Under the pieces are notes generated by a model. That model saw nothing but the letters and a program-made list of their open reading frames with translations. It was not told where the DNA came from and searched no databases. Source: Vallitalea maricola (GTDB taxonomy: Bacteria; Bacillota; Clostridia; Lachnospirales; Vallitaleaceae). From it: a DNA stretch of 64,000 nt. The position numbers and the translations under genes were made by a program. Location of the stretch: positions 94,265 to 158,264 of the forward strand of contig NZ_BTPU01000035.1 in NCBI RefSeq assembly GCF_036985595.1, written 5' to 3'. This document shows positions 51,993 to 61,354 of this stretch, piece after piece. The number at the start of each line of letters is the position of its first letter. Position 1 is the first letter of the stretch.

Positions 51993-52702
51993 AAGTTTTA
52001 GCCATAGAAAGTTCTGCTGTAGCTGCATCTATTGCTGTTGCAGAAGATGACAAGTTACTATGCGAATATACAACGAATTATAAGAAAACACATTCACAGA
52101 CTTTAATGCCAATGATAGAAGAAGTTACCAATATGATTAATCTCGATCTTAGTGAATTAGATATAATAGCAGTTTCAAAAGGACCAGGCTCCTTTACAGG
52201 ATTAAGAATTGGTGTTGCGACGGCTAAGGGGTTGGCTCATACCTTGGAAATTCCTATAGTTGGAGTACCAACTCTGGACGCTTTGGCTTACAATATTGCA
52301 TGTACAGATAAAATAATATGTCCATTAATGGATGCCAGAAGAAGTCAGGTATATACTGGATTATATTCATATAAAAATAATATTTTTAATACTGTTTTAC
52401 CTAGTACAGTTGTTCCGGTAGAAGATATATTTGAAGAGATTAAAAAATTAAGTAGAGAAGTTATTTTTTTGGGAGATGGTGTAGCTCCTAATATTGATAG
52501 AATAAAAAATAATTTCTCTGATAACGAATATGTATTAGCCCCTTTAAATAATAATATACAAAGAGCATCCTCAGTAGCTGCTTTGGGCATATTAAATGCA
52601 TTAAAGGGAGAGTCGGAAAGTTATATGAACTTCAAACCTATCTATCTAAGAAAGTCCCAGGCAGAAAGGGAATTTGAAAGGAAACATAATACATGTATCT
52701 AG
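51989..52702 (+). CDS. tsaB: TsaB, t6A synthesis scaffold protein
   Basis: 237 residues, actin-like/glycoprotease fold: AIESSAVAASIAVAE at the N-terminus and KGPGSFTGLRIGVATAKGLA. Partner of TsaD (encoded at 60250) and TsaE. Overlaps rimI by ten bases at its end, so the three genes are one transcript. Confidence 0.96.
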   Translation: MKVLAIESSAVAASIAVAEDDKLLCEYTTNYKKTHSQTLMPMIEEVTNMINLDLSELDIIAVSKGPGSFTGLRIGVATAKGLAHTLEIPIVGVPTLDALAYNIACTDKIICPLMDARRSQVYTGLYSYKNNIFNTVLPSTVVPVEDIFEEIKKLSREVIFLGDGVAPNIDRIKNNFSDNEYVLAPLNNNIQRASSVAALGILNALKGESESYMNFKPIYLRKSQAEREFERKHNTCI

Positions 52703-53136
52703 CACGTAGAATGAAGCTTAAGGATATAGAGGAAGTACATTCTATAGAAGAAAATACTTTTCCTGATCCTTGGTCACAAGATGCATTTGCCAAGGAATTA
52801 ATGAGTAATACACATTCAATATATATGGTAATAGAAGAAGACGGTACTATAATAGCATATGCAGGATTATGGAATATTGTAGGAGAAGGTCATATTACCA
52901 ATATAGCAGTTAAAAAAGAAAGAAGAGGAGCTGGATTTGGCAGAAAAATAACAGAGGCTCTTATATATGAAGGGAAAAAACAAGGAATTATATCTTTTAC
53001 TTTAGAAGTAAGAGTAAGCAACAAAAATGCAATTAAACTATATGAGAAGTTGGGATTTAAAATAGCTGGATTAAGAAAGAATTTTTATGATAAACCCAAA
53101 GAAGATGCATATATAATGTGGAAACAAGACTTATAG
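52693..53136 (+). CDS. rimI: RimI, ribosomal-protein S18 alanine N-acetyltransferase
   Basis: 147 residues, GNAT fold. Acetyl-CoA motif region RRGAGFGRKITEALI, and EVRVSNKNAIKLYEKLGFK typical of RimI. It acetylates the N-terminus of S18 in better-studied bacteria and is habitually fused or adjacent to tsaB. Last gene before the terminator at 53133. Confidence 0.93.
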   Translation: MYLARRMKLKDIEEVHSIEENTFPDPWSQDAFAKELMSNTHSIYMVIEEDGTIIAYAGLWNIVGEGHITNIAVKKERRGAGFGRKITEALIYEGKKQGIISFTLEVRVSNKNAIKLYEKLGFKIAGLRKNFYDKPKEDAYIMWKQDL

Positions 53137-53158
53137 CCTTAGCAGGGCTATTTTTTTT
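53133..53158 (+). terminator. Intrinsic terminator at the end of rimI
   Basis: ATAGCC-TTAGCAG-GGCTAT followed by TTTTTTT; the left arm includes the rimI stop codon. Confidence 0.9.
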
Positions 53159-53245
53159 ATTAATTATTAACAAGACACCTTATAAATGTATAAGATAAAG
53201 TATATGAAACTTTAAAGGGCAAAGGGTATAGGGAGGAGCTGCTTA

Positions 53246-55594
53246 ATGAAAGAATGTTATGAACTTTCCCATGAAGATTTAGATTTGAAGTCAGTTGTTC
53301 TAGAGCAATCTGATAATGACAAAGATGAAGAAGATATATTTGTTGGGAATGGCAGAGTAAGCGAGATACTAGATTTTGGTCTTAAGCTAAATGGATCTGG
53401 ATATAATATATACTTATCAGCTGAAGAAGGATTAAACACCGTAGAATTTATAAAAAAATTTCTAAAAGAAAAAAGTAAGAAGAACAATCCTCCTGATGAT
53501 TGGTGTTATGTTTATAATTTTAAAAATGAAGATAAACCAAGAGCATTACGACTTAGATGTGGAAAAGGTAAAAAATTAAAAAAAACTATTGAAAATTGTG
53601 TAAAAGATGTAATATTACAATCAAATATAAAATTAAACAGTACCGAATTCAAGAAAGTTGAGACTTGTTTAAAGGATGAATTTTTATCTAAAGGTGAAAC
53701 TAAATTAGAAGAATTAAAAGACGATGCCAGGAAATTTGGGTTTTCAACTAATATAACAGATAAAGGCATATTTTTTATTCCTATTGTAGATGGAAAAAAA
53801 ATAAGTGAAGAAAAATATGATGACCTTACAGTGGAAGAACAAGAAATAATATTAGAGAATCTCAACATCATGGAAAATAAATCAGAAGATATAATGAAAC
53901 AAGTAAAAAGGCTGAAAAAGATATCAGAAGATAAAGTTACTAAACTTCAAAATAAAATATTAAAAATTATAATTGACGATATATTCAAGAAAACAGAGAC
54001 TGAATTTGAATGCAATAAAAAAGTTATAGGCTATATAAAGGAATTAAAAGAGCATTTATTCAAGAATATAAGGAATATATTATCCGAGACTGATGGTCAT
54101 GAAACTTTGAACTCTTTACTGAATGATGATGAAGATGATAATCTAGAAAAATATAGAGTTAATCTCTTTATTGATAATTCCAATGTAAAGACATCACCAA
54201 TTATATATTGTGATAATCCATCTTATTATGAAATGTTTGGTAAAATAGAATATGAAAACGAATTGGGAGTTTATACAACTAACTATACCATGATTAAAAA
54301 AGGTATACTTCATAATGCTAATAGTGGATACTTGATCATTAATGCAGAAAATATACTTAATACTGCATTGACGTGGGGAACACTTAAGAAAGTTTTAATA
54401 AATAAAAAATTAATATTTGAGAACATTCGAGAACAATTAGGTACACTTCCAATAAAAACCATTAAACCAGAACCAATCCCTATGGATTTAAAGGTTATAT
54501 TAATTGGAAATGAACGTATATATGGATTGTTGTATGCATATGATAGTGAATTTAAAGAATTATTTAAGTTACATGTTCAGCTTAATACTGAAGTGGAAAA
54601 AAATAAAAATATAATAAGAAAATACTATCATTATTTTGATGATGTTTGCAATAAAAAGAGATTCAGGATGCTTACTAAAGACGGAAAAAATGAACTCTTG
54701 AAATATGCATCATATGTAGCAGAAGATAGAAATAAGCTTACTACAAAATTCTCTGTTTTAATGGATTTAATAGAAGAAGCTGATTTATGTGCTGCTCATT
54801 CCCAATTAAATGTAATTAATTCTACTATAATAAAGAAAGCTGTAAATAAAAAAAATAATAGATCTGCGTTATTAAAAGAAAATATAAAAGACTTGTATGA
54901 CAAGGATAAAATAATAATTGACTATGGCAAAAAGAAAGTTGGACAGATAAATGGTGTTGCACTAAGCGATTATAGTGAAAATACAATTGCAAGGATAATA
55001 AGGATTACTGCTGTAACATATATGGGTAAATTGGGAGTAATTAATATTGAAAAAGAAAATCAGCTTAGTGGAAATGTTTTTGATAAGAGTATTGCTATTT
55101 TATCAGGTTATATTGGGAACAAATATTCGCAAGAGTACCCTTTAATGTTAAATTGTCAGCTTTGCTTTGAGCAGGTTTATAATATCATTGATGGTGATAG
55201 TGCTTCATGTGCGGAATTATATGCTATTCTATCTAGTTTGTCAGAAATACCTTTTGACCAGAGTATAGTCGTAACAGGTTCTGTAGACCAATTTGGCAAT
55301 ATTCAGCCCGTAGGAGGCGTCACACATAAAGTTAGAGGATGCTACGAGTTATATAAAACAAAGGGTCTGACTGGAAATCAAGGTATTATCGTACCAAAAC
55401 AAAATGTTGATGAAATAATATTAGATGATGATATATTGGATGATATTAAAGATGGTAAGTTTCATATATATGCCATAGATAACATAGAACAAGGGATAGA
55501 AATATTTACTGATGTAAGTATGAATGAGATAGATAAAGCTATAGAAAATAAGTTAAAGTCATATTATGAAAAACTTGAAACAAAAAAAACTTAA
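53246..55594 (+). CDS. Lon-family (S16) protease with degenerate ATPase motif
   Basis: 782 residues. The C-terminal Lon protease domain carries the catalytic serine (Ser652 in GDSASCAE) and lysine (Lys695 in GGVTHKVRG), with VTGSVDQFGNIQPVGGV between. The N-terminal AAA-like region has the scaffold YNIYLSAEEGLNTVEF where Walker A should read GPxGxGKT, so ATP binding is probably lost; the Walker B-like strand GYLIINAENIL is retained in outline. A long coiled-coil-like insert (KEQ.. about 190-290) is rich in Lys and Glu. Resembles LonC/AAA_32-type peptidases. AGGGAGGAGC precedes the start. Confidence 0.85.
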   Translation: MKECYELSHEDLDLKSVVLEQSDNDKDEEDIFVGNGRVSEILDFGLKLNGSGYNIYLSAEEGLNTVEFIKKFLKEKSKKNNPPDDWCYVYNFKNEDKPRALRLRCGKGKKLKKTIENCVKDVILQSNIKLNSTEFKKVETCLKDEFLSKGETKLEELKDDARKFGFSTNITDKGIFFIPIVDGKKISEEKYDDLTVEEQEIILENLNIMENKSEDIMKQVKRLKKISEDKVTKLQNKILKIIIDDIFKKTETEFECNKKVIGYIKELKEHLFKNIRNILSETDGHETLNSLLNDDEDDNLEKYRVNLFIDNSNVKTSPIIYCDNPSYYEMFGKIEYENELGVYTTNYTMIKKGILHNANSGYLIINAENILNTALTWGTLKKVLINKKLIFENIREQLGTLPIKTIKPEPIPMDLKVILIGNERIYGLLYAYDSEFKELFKLHVQLNTEVEKNKNIIRKYYHYFDDVCNKKRFRMLTKDGKNELLKYASYVAEDRNKLTTKFSVLMDLIEEADLCAAHSQLNVINSTIIKKAVNKKNNRSALLKENIKDLYDKDKIIIDYGKKKVGQINGVALSDYSENTIARIIRITAVTYMGKLGVINIEKENQLSGNVFDKSIAILSGYIGNKYSQEYPLMLNCQLCFEQVYNIIDGDSASCAELYAILSSLSEIPFDQSIVVTGSVDQFGNIQPVGGVTHKVRGCYELYKTKGLTGNQGIIVPKQNVDEIILDDDILDDIKDGKFHIYAIDNIEQGIEIFTDVSMNEIDKAIENKLKSYYEKLETKKT

Positions 55595-55660
55595 ATTTGT
55601 TGGAGTTATAAAATTAGAAGGTTATTGTAATAATAAAAGTAGAAACCATTATAGTATTAT

Positions 55661-55685
55661 AAAGGATAGATAAGACTATCCTTTT
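55661..55685 (+). terminator. Intrinsic terminator after the Lon-like gene
   Basis: AAAGGATAG-ATAAGA-CTATCCTTT, extendable by ATTAT on the left and ATAAT on the right (one bulged T), then the short TTTT in the right arm. Confidence 0.75.
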
Positions 55686-55716
55686 ATAATGCATTTATTT
55701 TTTTGGACATTTGGAC

Positions 55717-55744
55717 TTGCTATTATTCAAAAATATGATAAAAT
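55717..55744 (+). promoter_or_regulatory. Promoter candidate of transketolase
   Basis: TTGCTA (55717-55722), 16-base spacer, TAAAAT (55739-55744). Gives a leader of about 200 bases; no known riboswitch seen in it. Confidence 0.5.
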
Positions 55745-55950
55745 GCATATGTAAAGAGTAAAGTCTTCCAACAACGTATAATTATTAGTTCTACGAACAA
55801 ATTAGATATATATTACTAGCAACTCTTGAAAGTAACATCAAAATAAAAATTAATTTATGTAATTTAATAATTAAAGGTAACTATTAATGCTAGTTGCTTA
55901 TAATTAATAAGCAATCTAAGTATTATTATTATAAGGAGGAAGAATACGAG

Positions 55951-57942
55951 ATGAGAAATATTGAGACAACAACGATTAATACTATTAGAATTCTATCTGC
56001 TGAGGGTATTCAGAAAGCAAAATCAGGACACCCAGGATTACCTATGGGAGCAGCCCCTATGGCTTATGAATTATGGGCTAATCATATGAAACATAACCCA
56101 AGTGATCCAAATTGGATAAATAGGGATAGATTTATTTTATCAGCTGGACATGGTTCCATGTTATTATACTCATTATTACATTTATTTGGATATGGTCTTA
56201 CAATCGAAGATTTACAAGAATTTAGACAATGGGGTAGTAAAACACCTGGACACCCTGAATTTGGACATACTGTAGGAGTAGATACAACTACTGGACCATT
56301 AGGAGCAGGATTTGCAACTGGTATCGGTATGGCTATGGCTGAAGCTAACTTAGCAGCAAAATTCAATAAAGATGAATATAAAATAGTAGACCATTACACA
56401 TATGCTATAGCAGGTGACGGTTGTATGATGGAAGGTATTACATCAGAAGCAGCATCTCTTGCAGGAACTTTAAAGCTTGGTAAATTTATTGCATTTTATG
56501 ATTCTAATAAAATCACTATTGAAGGTAGTACAGATATTGCTTTTACAGAAGATGTTGGAAAAAGATATGAAGCATATGGATGGCAAGTGCTACAAGTTGA
56601 AGATGGAAACGACTTAGAGGCTATAGGAAAAGCTATTCAAGAAGCAAAAGCTAATTTGGAGCATCCATCTCTTATTATAGTGAAAACACAAATCGGATAT
56701 GGATGTCCTGCAAAACAAGGTAAATCATCAGCTCATGGAGAACCATTAGGTGACGATAACATTATTGAAACTAAGAAAAACTTAGAACTTCCATTAGATA
56801 AGGAATTCCATGTACCAGAAGAAGTATATGACCATATGAAAGCTTTACAGGAAAAAGGAAACAGAGAGCAAGCAAAGTGGAATGAATTATTTAAAGAATA
56901 TGCAGCTAAGTATGCTGATTTAGCAAAAGAATGGGAAGTATGGACAAGTGAAGAACTTCCAGTTGATTTATTAAATAATGAAGAATTCTGGACATTCGAT
57001 AATAAGCCATCAGCTACAAGAGCTATTTCAGGACAAATAATAAATAAACTTACAAAATATATTCCTAATTTATTTGGTGGAGCTGCTGACCTTGCACCTT
57101 CTACTAAAACATATATGAATGATAAAGGAGATTTTTCAGCTGAAGATTATTCAGGAATGAATTTACACTTTGGTGTACGTGAATTAGCTATGTCAGCAAT
57201 GGCTAATGGTATTGCACTGCATGGAGCACATAAACCATTCGTAGCTACTTTCTTCGTATTCAGTGATTACATCAAACCTAGTGTAAGATTATCAGCACTA
57301 ATGAAGCTTCCTGTAACATATGTATTAACTCATGATAGTATTGGAGTTGGAGAAGATGGACCAACTCACCAACCTATAGAACAATTAGCTGCTCTTAGAA
57401 GTATGCCTAATGTAGTTACATTTAGACCTGCTGATCCTAGAGAAACAGCAGCTGCTTGGTATTATGCAATTACATCAAAGGAAACTCCTACAGCTATTGT
57501 ACTAACGAGACAAAATGTTCCATACTATGAAGAATCCGAGAAAAAAGCTTTGAAAGGTGGATACATTTTAGTAGATTCTGATAAAGAAACACCAGATATG
57601 ATATTAATGGCTAGTGGTTCAGAAGTAGAATGTATATATGATGCTGCTAAGAAGCTTAAACAAGATGGAATTGATGTACGAGTAGTCAGTATGCCATCTA
57701 TGGATGTTTTTGATGCACAATCAGAAGAGTACAAAGAAATTGTATTACCTAATAACGTAAGAAAAAGAGTTGCTATAGAAGCTGCTGCAACATTTGGATG
57801 GTATAAATATGTAGGACTTGATGGTGAAGTTATTGGTCTTGACCATTTTGGAGCTTCAGCACCAGCAGCTAGAGTGTTTGAGGAATTTGGTATCACAACT
57901 GAAAATGTTTATGAAGTTGCAAAAAAAGTGTACACTAAATAA
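55951..57942 (+). CDS. tkt: Transketolase
   Basis: Moves two-carbon units between sugar phosphates (pentose phosphate pathway), using thiamine pyrophosphate. 663 residues. TPP motif GDGCMMEG, substrate and cofactor residues in SGHPGLPMGAAPMAYEL, and HDSIGVGEDGPTHQP with the catalytic loop. The ATG at 55951 follows AAGGAGG; the frame is open upstream but adds unrelated residues. Stands alone; its closest carbohydrate context is the glycan locus at 15-33 kb. Confidence 0.98.
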   Translation: MRNIETTTINTIRILSAEGIQKAKSGHPGLPMGAAPMAYELWANHMKHNPSDPNWINRDRFILSAGHGSMLLYSLLHLFGYGLTIEDLQEFRQWGSKTPGHPEFGHTVGVDTTTGPLGAGFATGIGMAMAEANLAAKFNKDEYKIVDHYTYAIAGDGCMMEGITSEAASLAGTLKLGKFIAFYDSNKITIEGSTDIAFTEDVGKRYEAYGWQVLQVEDGNDLEAIGKAIQEAKANLEHPSLIIVKTQIGYGCPAKQGKSSAHGEPLGDDNIIETKKNLELPLDKEFHVPEEVYDHMKALQEKGNREQAKWNELFKEYAAKYADLAKEWEVWTSEELPVDLLNNEEFWTFDNKPSATRAISGQIINKLTKYIPNLFGGAADLAPSTKTYMNDKGDFSAEDYSGMNLHFGVRELAMSAMANGIALHGAHKPFVATFFVFSDYIKPSVRLSALMKLPVTYVLTHDSIGVGEDGPTHQPIEQLAALRSMPNVVTFRPADPRETAAAWYYAITSKETPTAIVLTRQNVPYYEESEKKALKGGYILVDSDKETPDMILMASGSEVECIYDAAKKLKQDGIDVRVVSMPSMDVFDAQSEEYKEIVLPNNVRKRVAIEAAATFGWYKYVGLDGEVIGLDHFGASAPAARVFEEFGITTENVYEVAKKVYTK

Positions 57943-57960
57943 TAAATTTTTGCTCATACC

Positions 57961-58008
57961 CTAATCTAGATTCTTCTACATTGAAGAAATTACCTATATA
58001 CAGATTAG
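57961..58008 (+). repeat. Nested inverted repeats after transketolase
   Basis: Outer CTAATCT (57961) / AGATTAG (58002) and inner TTCTTC (57971) / GAAGAA (57983). No T-run follows, so it is not an obvious intrinsic terminator; it may be a leader or stabilising structure. Confidence 0.45.
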
Positions 58009-58054
58009 AATTAGGACGTTATAATAATGATAAGTATATTTCGTAAATTTTTAT

Positions 58055-58130
58055 AGAGAATTTCATAATCAATTTTTTATCCTATAGGCAAAGTTGCTTT
58101 TTTGCCCTAGTCATAATTATGGATTTCTCT
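58055..58130 (+). ncRNA. Unnamed structured leader upstream of the zinc-ribbon gene
   Basis: An imperfect 17-base outer stem (58055-58071 with 58114-58130, three mismatches) encloses a GC-richer hairpin GGCAAA (58087-58092) / TTTGCC (58101-58106). It ends 40 bases before the small gene at 58171. Compared by eye with FMN, purine, fluoride and cyclic di-GMP aptamers; none of their conserved cores is present. It may be a regulatory RNA or simply a terminator plus palindrome. Confidence 0.35.
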
Positions 58131-58170
58131 TCATGTTTATCATTAAAGACACCTAGTGAGGGGATAAAAA

Positions 58171-58413
58171 ATGGAAAAATTTGAAAAGAAAATAATAAAA
58201 AATAATGTCCTATCAGAAGTTTACTGTAACAAATGTGGTAAATTAATTTATAGTGAAGACTCAAAAGAAAAATCTGACTATATTAATATTACTAAAGAAT
58301 GGGGATATTTTTCAAATAAAGATATGGAAACTCATAGCTTCGATATATGTGAAGAATGCTATGATAAATTAATCAAAACTTTTAAATTCCAACCAACTAG
58401 AACAAAAAGATAA
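58171..58413 (+). CDS. Small zinc-ribbon-like protein
   Basis: 80 residues. Two cysteine pairs, CNKC (about 20-23) and CEEC (about 62-65), could bind one zinc ion; between them lies KEWGYFSNKDMETHSFDI, a motif recurrent in small clostridial proteins of unknown function. Ribosome binding site GAGGGGAT in front. A clean terminator follows at 58441. The function is not known. Confidence 0.8.
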   Translation: MEKFEKKIIKNNVLSEVYCNKCGKLIYSEDSKEKSDYINITKEWGYFSNKDMETHSFDICEECYDKLIKTFKFQPTRTKR

Positions 58414-58440
58414 TGTACAAGTTAACTTATTATTATAAAA

Positions 58441-58467
58441 AGAATGCAGTCGATGCATTCTTTTTTT
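58441..58467 (+). terminator. Intrinsic terminator after the zinc-ribbon gene
   Basis: AGAATGCA-GTCGA-TGCATTCT followed by six to seven T. Confidence 0.93.
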
Positions 58468-58656
58468 GTGGTAGAAGTTAATTTCACAGAAATATCCTGA
58501 ACTACATTTAAGCTATATAGCAGCTTTTCTTGGCAATAATATTAAAGTGATGAAATGTTAAATTGGGTATCTTATAAAAATGGGGAGACTAATTTTAATA
58601 TGGTGATAACCTACGTTTTATGATACAATAAGAAAAAATAAGGAAGAGGATGAAAT

Positions 58657-59565
58657 ATGTTAGATGTATGTTTGTTAGGGACAGGCGGGATGATGCCTTT
58701 ACCAAATAGATGGCTAACTTCTCTGATGACAAGGTACAATGGTAGTAACTTGCTTATAGATTGTGGAGAAGGGACCCAAATAACTATACGACAGCAAGGA
58801 TGGAGTTTCAAGTCCATCGATATTATATGTTTTACACATTATCATGGTGACCATATTGGAGGATTACCAGGATTATTATTGACCATAGGCAACTCTGATA
58901 GAAGAGAGCCAATCATTCTAATTGGACCTAAAGGTCTACAGAGAGTTGTTAAGGGGTTAAGAGTCATAGCTCCTGAATTACCATTTGAATTGAACTATAT
59001 TGAGTTAAAAGAAGATTATTCTTGTTTCAATATAAAAGGTTATGAAATAGAGGCTTATAAACTTAATCATAATGTTGTTTGTTATGGATATAATGTTAAC
59101 ATTAACCGTCAAGGAAAATTCTTGGTAGAGAAAGCAAAACAATTAGAACTGCCCATAAAATATTGGAACTTGCTTCAAAAAGGAGAAACAGTAATACATG
59201 AAGGCAGAAGCTATGAACCTCAATCAGTACTTGGTCCACCAAGAAAGGGCATAAAATTAAGTTATTGCACTGATACTAGACCTGTAAAAAACATTGAAAC
59301 ATATGCAAAAGATGCGGACCTTTTCATTTGTGAAGGTATGTATGGAGATGAAGAAAAAGAAAATAAGGCAAATGAATATAAACATATGACATTTGAAGAA
59401 GCAGCAACTCTAGCTGCAAAAGCCGGGGTTAATGAGCTATGGCTAACACATTTTAGTCCATCATTAGTTAGACCAAAAGATTCATTACATGTGGCTACAA
59501 AAATATTTGAAAACTCCAAAGTTGGTAAGGACAGATTAACTAAGACATTAAAGTTTGATGAATAG
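58657..59565 (+). CDS. rnz: Ribonuclease Z, tRNA 3'-end endonuclease
   Basis: 302 residues, metallo-beta-lactamase fold. Removes 3' trailers from tRNA precursors lacking encoded CCA. The zinc motif HYHGDH (61-66) is intact; also IDCGEGTQIT, VVCYGYNVN and the late LTHFSPS histidine. Fits the window, whose two tRNA-Ser genes lack an encoded CCA end. Start at the ATG behind GGAAGAGGATGA. Confidence 0.96.
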   Translation: MLDVCLLGTGGMMPLPNRWLTSLMTRYNGSNLLIDCGEGTQITIRQQGWSFKSIDIICFTHYHGDHIGGLPGLLLTIGNSDRREPIILIGPKGLQRVVKGLRVIAPELPFELNYIELKEDYSCFNIKGYEIEAYKLNHNVVCYGYNVNINRQGKFLVEKAKQLELPIKYWNLLQKGETVIHEGRSYEPQSVLGPPRKGIKLSYCTDTRPVKNIETYAKDADLFICEGMYGDEEKENKANEYKHMTFEEAATLAAKAGVNELWLTHFSPSLVRPKDSLHVATKIFENSKVGKDRLTKTLKFDE

Positions 59566-59670
59566 TATAATAGTATTGTTAATAGATTTCGATATATAAT
59601 ATATAAGGTCTATACTATATTCAAGAATTATCCCATAGGATAAACTAAGAACATTAATGGAGTGGTGAAT

Positions 59671-60249
59671 ATGAGAAAAATTATAGCGATTCTAATTCTA
59701 GCAAGTTTAGGAATACTGTTGTTTGTGACATTTTCTAATAAAACAAGTAAAGATAGATTTGATAAGAGTTTACTATCAAATTCAGATAGGATTCTAGAAT
59801 ATCTGAAAGAAGACTATGAAGGCACAATAAACAAAATACATGATTTACAAAAGACTCCAGAGCAAGTTTTAGAATTAAATAATATAGTTATGCAAAAATT
59901 ATATAGTCATGAAATAACAGATGAAGAAATTGAAGTTCTGTTAAAAGTGCAAAGAGAACTATATGATGATGAATTACTAGAAAAAAATCCAATTGATGTT
60001 CACTTAGAAAAAGCAAAAGAAGAAATAAATAAATTCAAAGAAAATAATACTAAAATAATAGGTTATGACATTCAGAAAAATAATGATGACAATAATAACA
60101 ATATTACATTTATAAAAGTCGTTTATTATTTGAATAATGTTGGTCCAGAAGGCGAAATATTTGAAGAATATGTATTAGTAAAAGTAGATAAACTATGGAA
60201 AATTAAAGGATGGCAGAAAACAGAAGAATTTATTGTAGTAGGTGATTAA
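59671..60249 (+). CDS. Membrane-anchored protein of unknown function (DUF6715-like)
   Basis: 192 residues. ATG at 59671 behind GGAGTGGT; a GTG three codons upstream would overlap that site. An N-terminal hydrophobic segment (about 4-22, IIAILILASLGILLFVTF) anchors it, followed by a soluble domain with the helical segment ELNNIVMQKLYSHEITDEEI and a beta-rich C-terminus ending KLWKIKGWQ. The pattern recalls DUF6715 proteins of Lachnospiraceae, but that is a weak recollection. Its stop codon abuts the tsaD start. Confidence 0.7.
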   Translation: MRKIIAILILASLGILLFVTFSNKTSKDRFDKSLLSNSDRILEYLKEDYEGTINKIHDLQKTPEQVLELNNIVMQKLYSHEITDEEIEVLLKVQRELYDDELLEKNPIDVHLEKAKEEINKFKENNTKIIGYDIQKNNDDNNNNITFIKVVYYLNNVGPEGEIFEEYVLVKVDKLWKIKGWQKTEEFIVVGD

Positions 60250-61272
60250 ATGAATGAAGACGTAATAATAATGGCTATAGAATCCTCATGTGATGAAACG
60301 TCAGTAGCTATTGTGAAAAATGGAAAACATGTTCTATCTAATATTATTTCCTCTCAAATAGATCTGCATAAAAAATTTGGAGGAGTTGTTCCAGAGATAG
60401 CATCAAGAAAACATATTGAGAATATTGACCCTGTTATAAGTGAAGCATTAGAAGAAGCTGATATGACCATTAAAGATGTAACAGCCGTAGCAGTTACATA
60501 TGGACCAGGATTGGTTGGAGCTTTACTAGTAGGGTTAGCAGAAGCAAAGGCTATAGCATTTGCAGCTAAAAAACCATTAATAGGTGTCCACCACATAGAA
60601 GGACATATAAGTGCTAATTATATAGAAGGAGATTTTAAACCACCTTTTGTTTGCATGGTAGTATCAGGAGGTCATACCCATTTGGTTCATGTTAGAGATT
60701 ATGGTAAATATGAAATAATGGGTAAAACGAGAGATGATGCTGCTGGTGAAGCATTTGACAAAGTTGCAAGGTCCATAGGGTTAGGATATCCAGGCGGACC
60801 AAAGATTGATAAAATTTCAAGAGAAGGAAATGAAGATGCAATAGAATTCCCTAGATCATACTTAGAAAATGGATCTTATGATTTTAGTTTTAGTGGAGTA
60901 AAATCAGCAGTTCTCAACTATATAAATCAATGCAAGATGAAAGAGCAGGAAATAAATGTTCCTGATATTGCAGCAAGTTTTCAAAAATCTGTTGTTGAAG
61001 TAATAGTAAATAAAACAATAAAAGCTGCAAAAGAATTGAAACTAGACAAAATTGCTTTGGCTGGTGGTGTAGCAGCTAATAGCAAACTTAGAGAAGAAAT
61101 GAAGAAAGCATGTGAAAAAGAAGGAATAACATTACACTATCCATCACCTGTATATTGTACTGATAATGCTGCTATGATAGGTGTAGCTGCTTATTATGAG
61201 TATATAAATGGTGTAAGACATAATATGGACTTAAATGCCATACCAAACTTGAAATTAAGCGATAGATTTTAA
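60250..61272 (+). CDS. tsaD: TsaD, tRNA N6-adenosine threonylcarbamoyltransferase
   Basis: 340 residues, metal-dependent ASKHA-fold enzyme that attaches threonylcarbamoyl to A37 of tRNAs reading ANN codons. N-terminal AIESSCDETSVAIV, the metal-binding HHIEGH (114-119), VSGGHTHLV, and GGVAANSKLR with CTDNAAMI near the C-terminus. Partners TsaB and TsaE are encoded 8 kb upstream. ATG directly follows the upstream stop codon. Confidence 0.98.
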   Translation: MNEDVIIMAIESSCDETSVAIVKNGKHVLSNIISSQIDLHKKFGGVVPEIASRKHIENIDPVISEALEEADMTIKDVTAVAVTYGPGLVGALLVGLAEAKAIAFAAKKPLIGVHHIEGHISANYIEGDFKPPFVCMVVSGGHTHLVHVRDYGKYEIMGKTRDDAAGEAFDKVARSIGLGYPGGPKIDKISREGNEDAIEFPRSYLENGSYDFSFSGVKSAVLNYINQCKMKEQEINVPDIAASFQKSVVEVIVNKTIKAAKELKLDKIALAGGVAANSKLREEMKKACEKEGITLHYPSPVYCTDNAAMIGVAAYYEYINGVRHNMDLNAIPNLKLSDRF

Positions 61273-61276
61273 TTTA

Positions 61277-61307
61277 AAAGAGGGTTGCCTTATGGACAGC
61301 CCTCTTT
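61277..61307 (+). terminator. Bidirectional terminator between tsaD and ferritin
   Basis: AAAGAGGG (61277-61284) pairs with CCCTCTTT (61300-61307), with A and T runs on opposite sides, so it can serve both converging genes. Confidence 0.85.
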
Positions 61308-61354
61308 ATTAATACTATAAAATAGTTTCTCATTGAAACATACTATTTTGCATA

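Noticed and set aside
58055..58130. Cyclic di-GMP or purine riboswitch
   Set aside because: None of the conserved aptamer cores (for example ACGCAAAGC) is present; only inverted repeats are seen.
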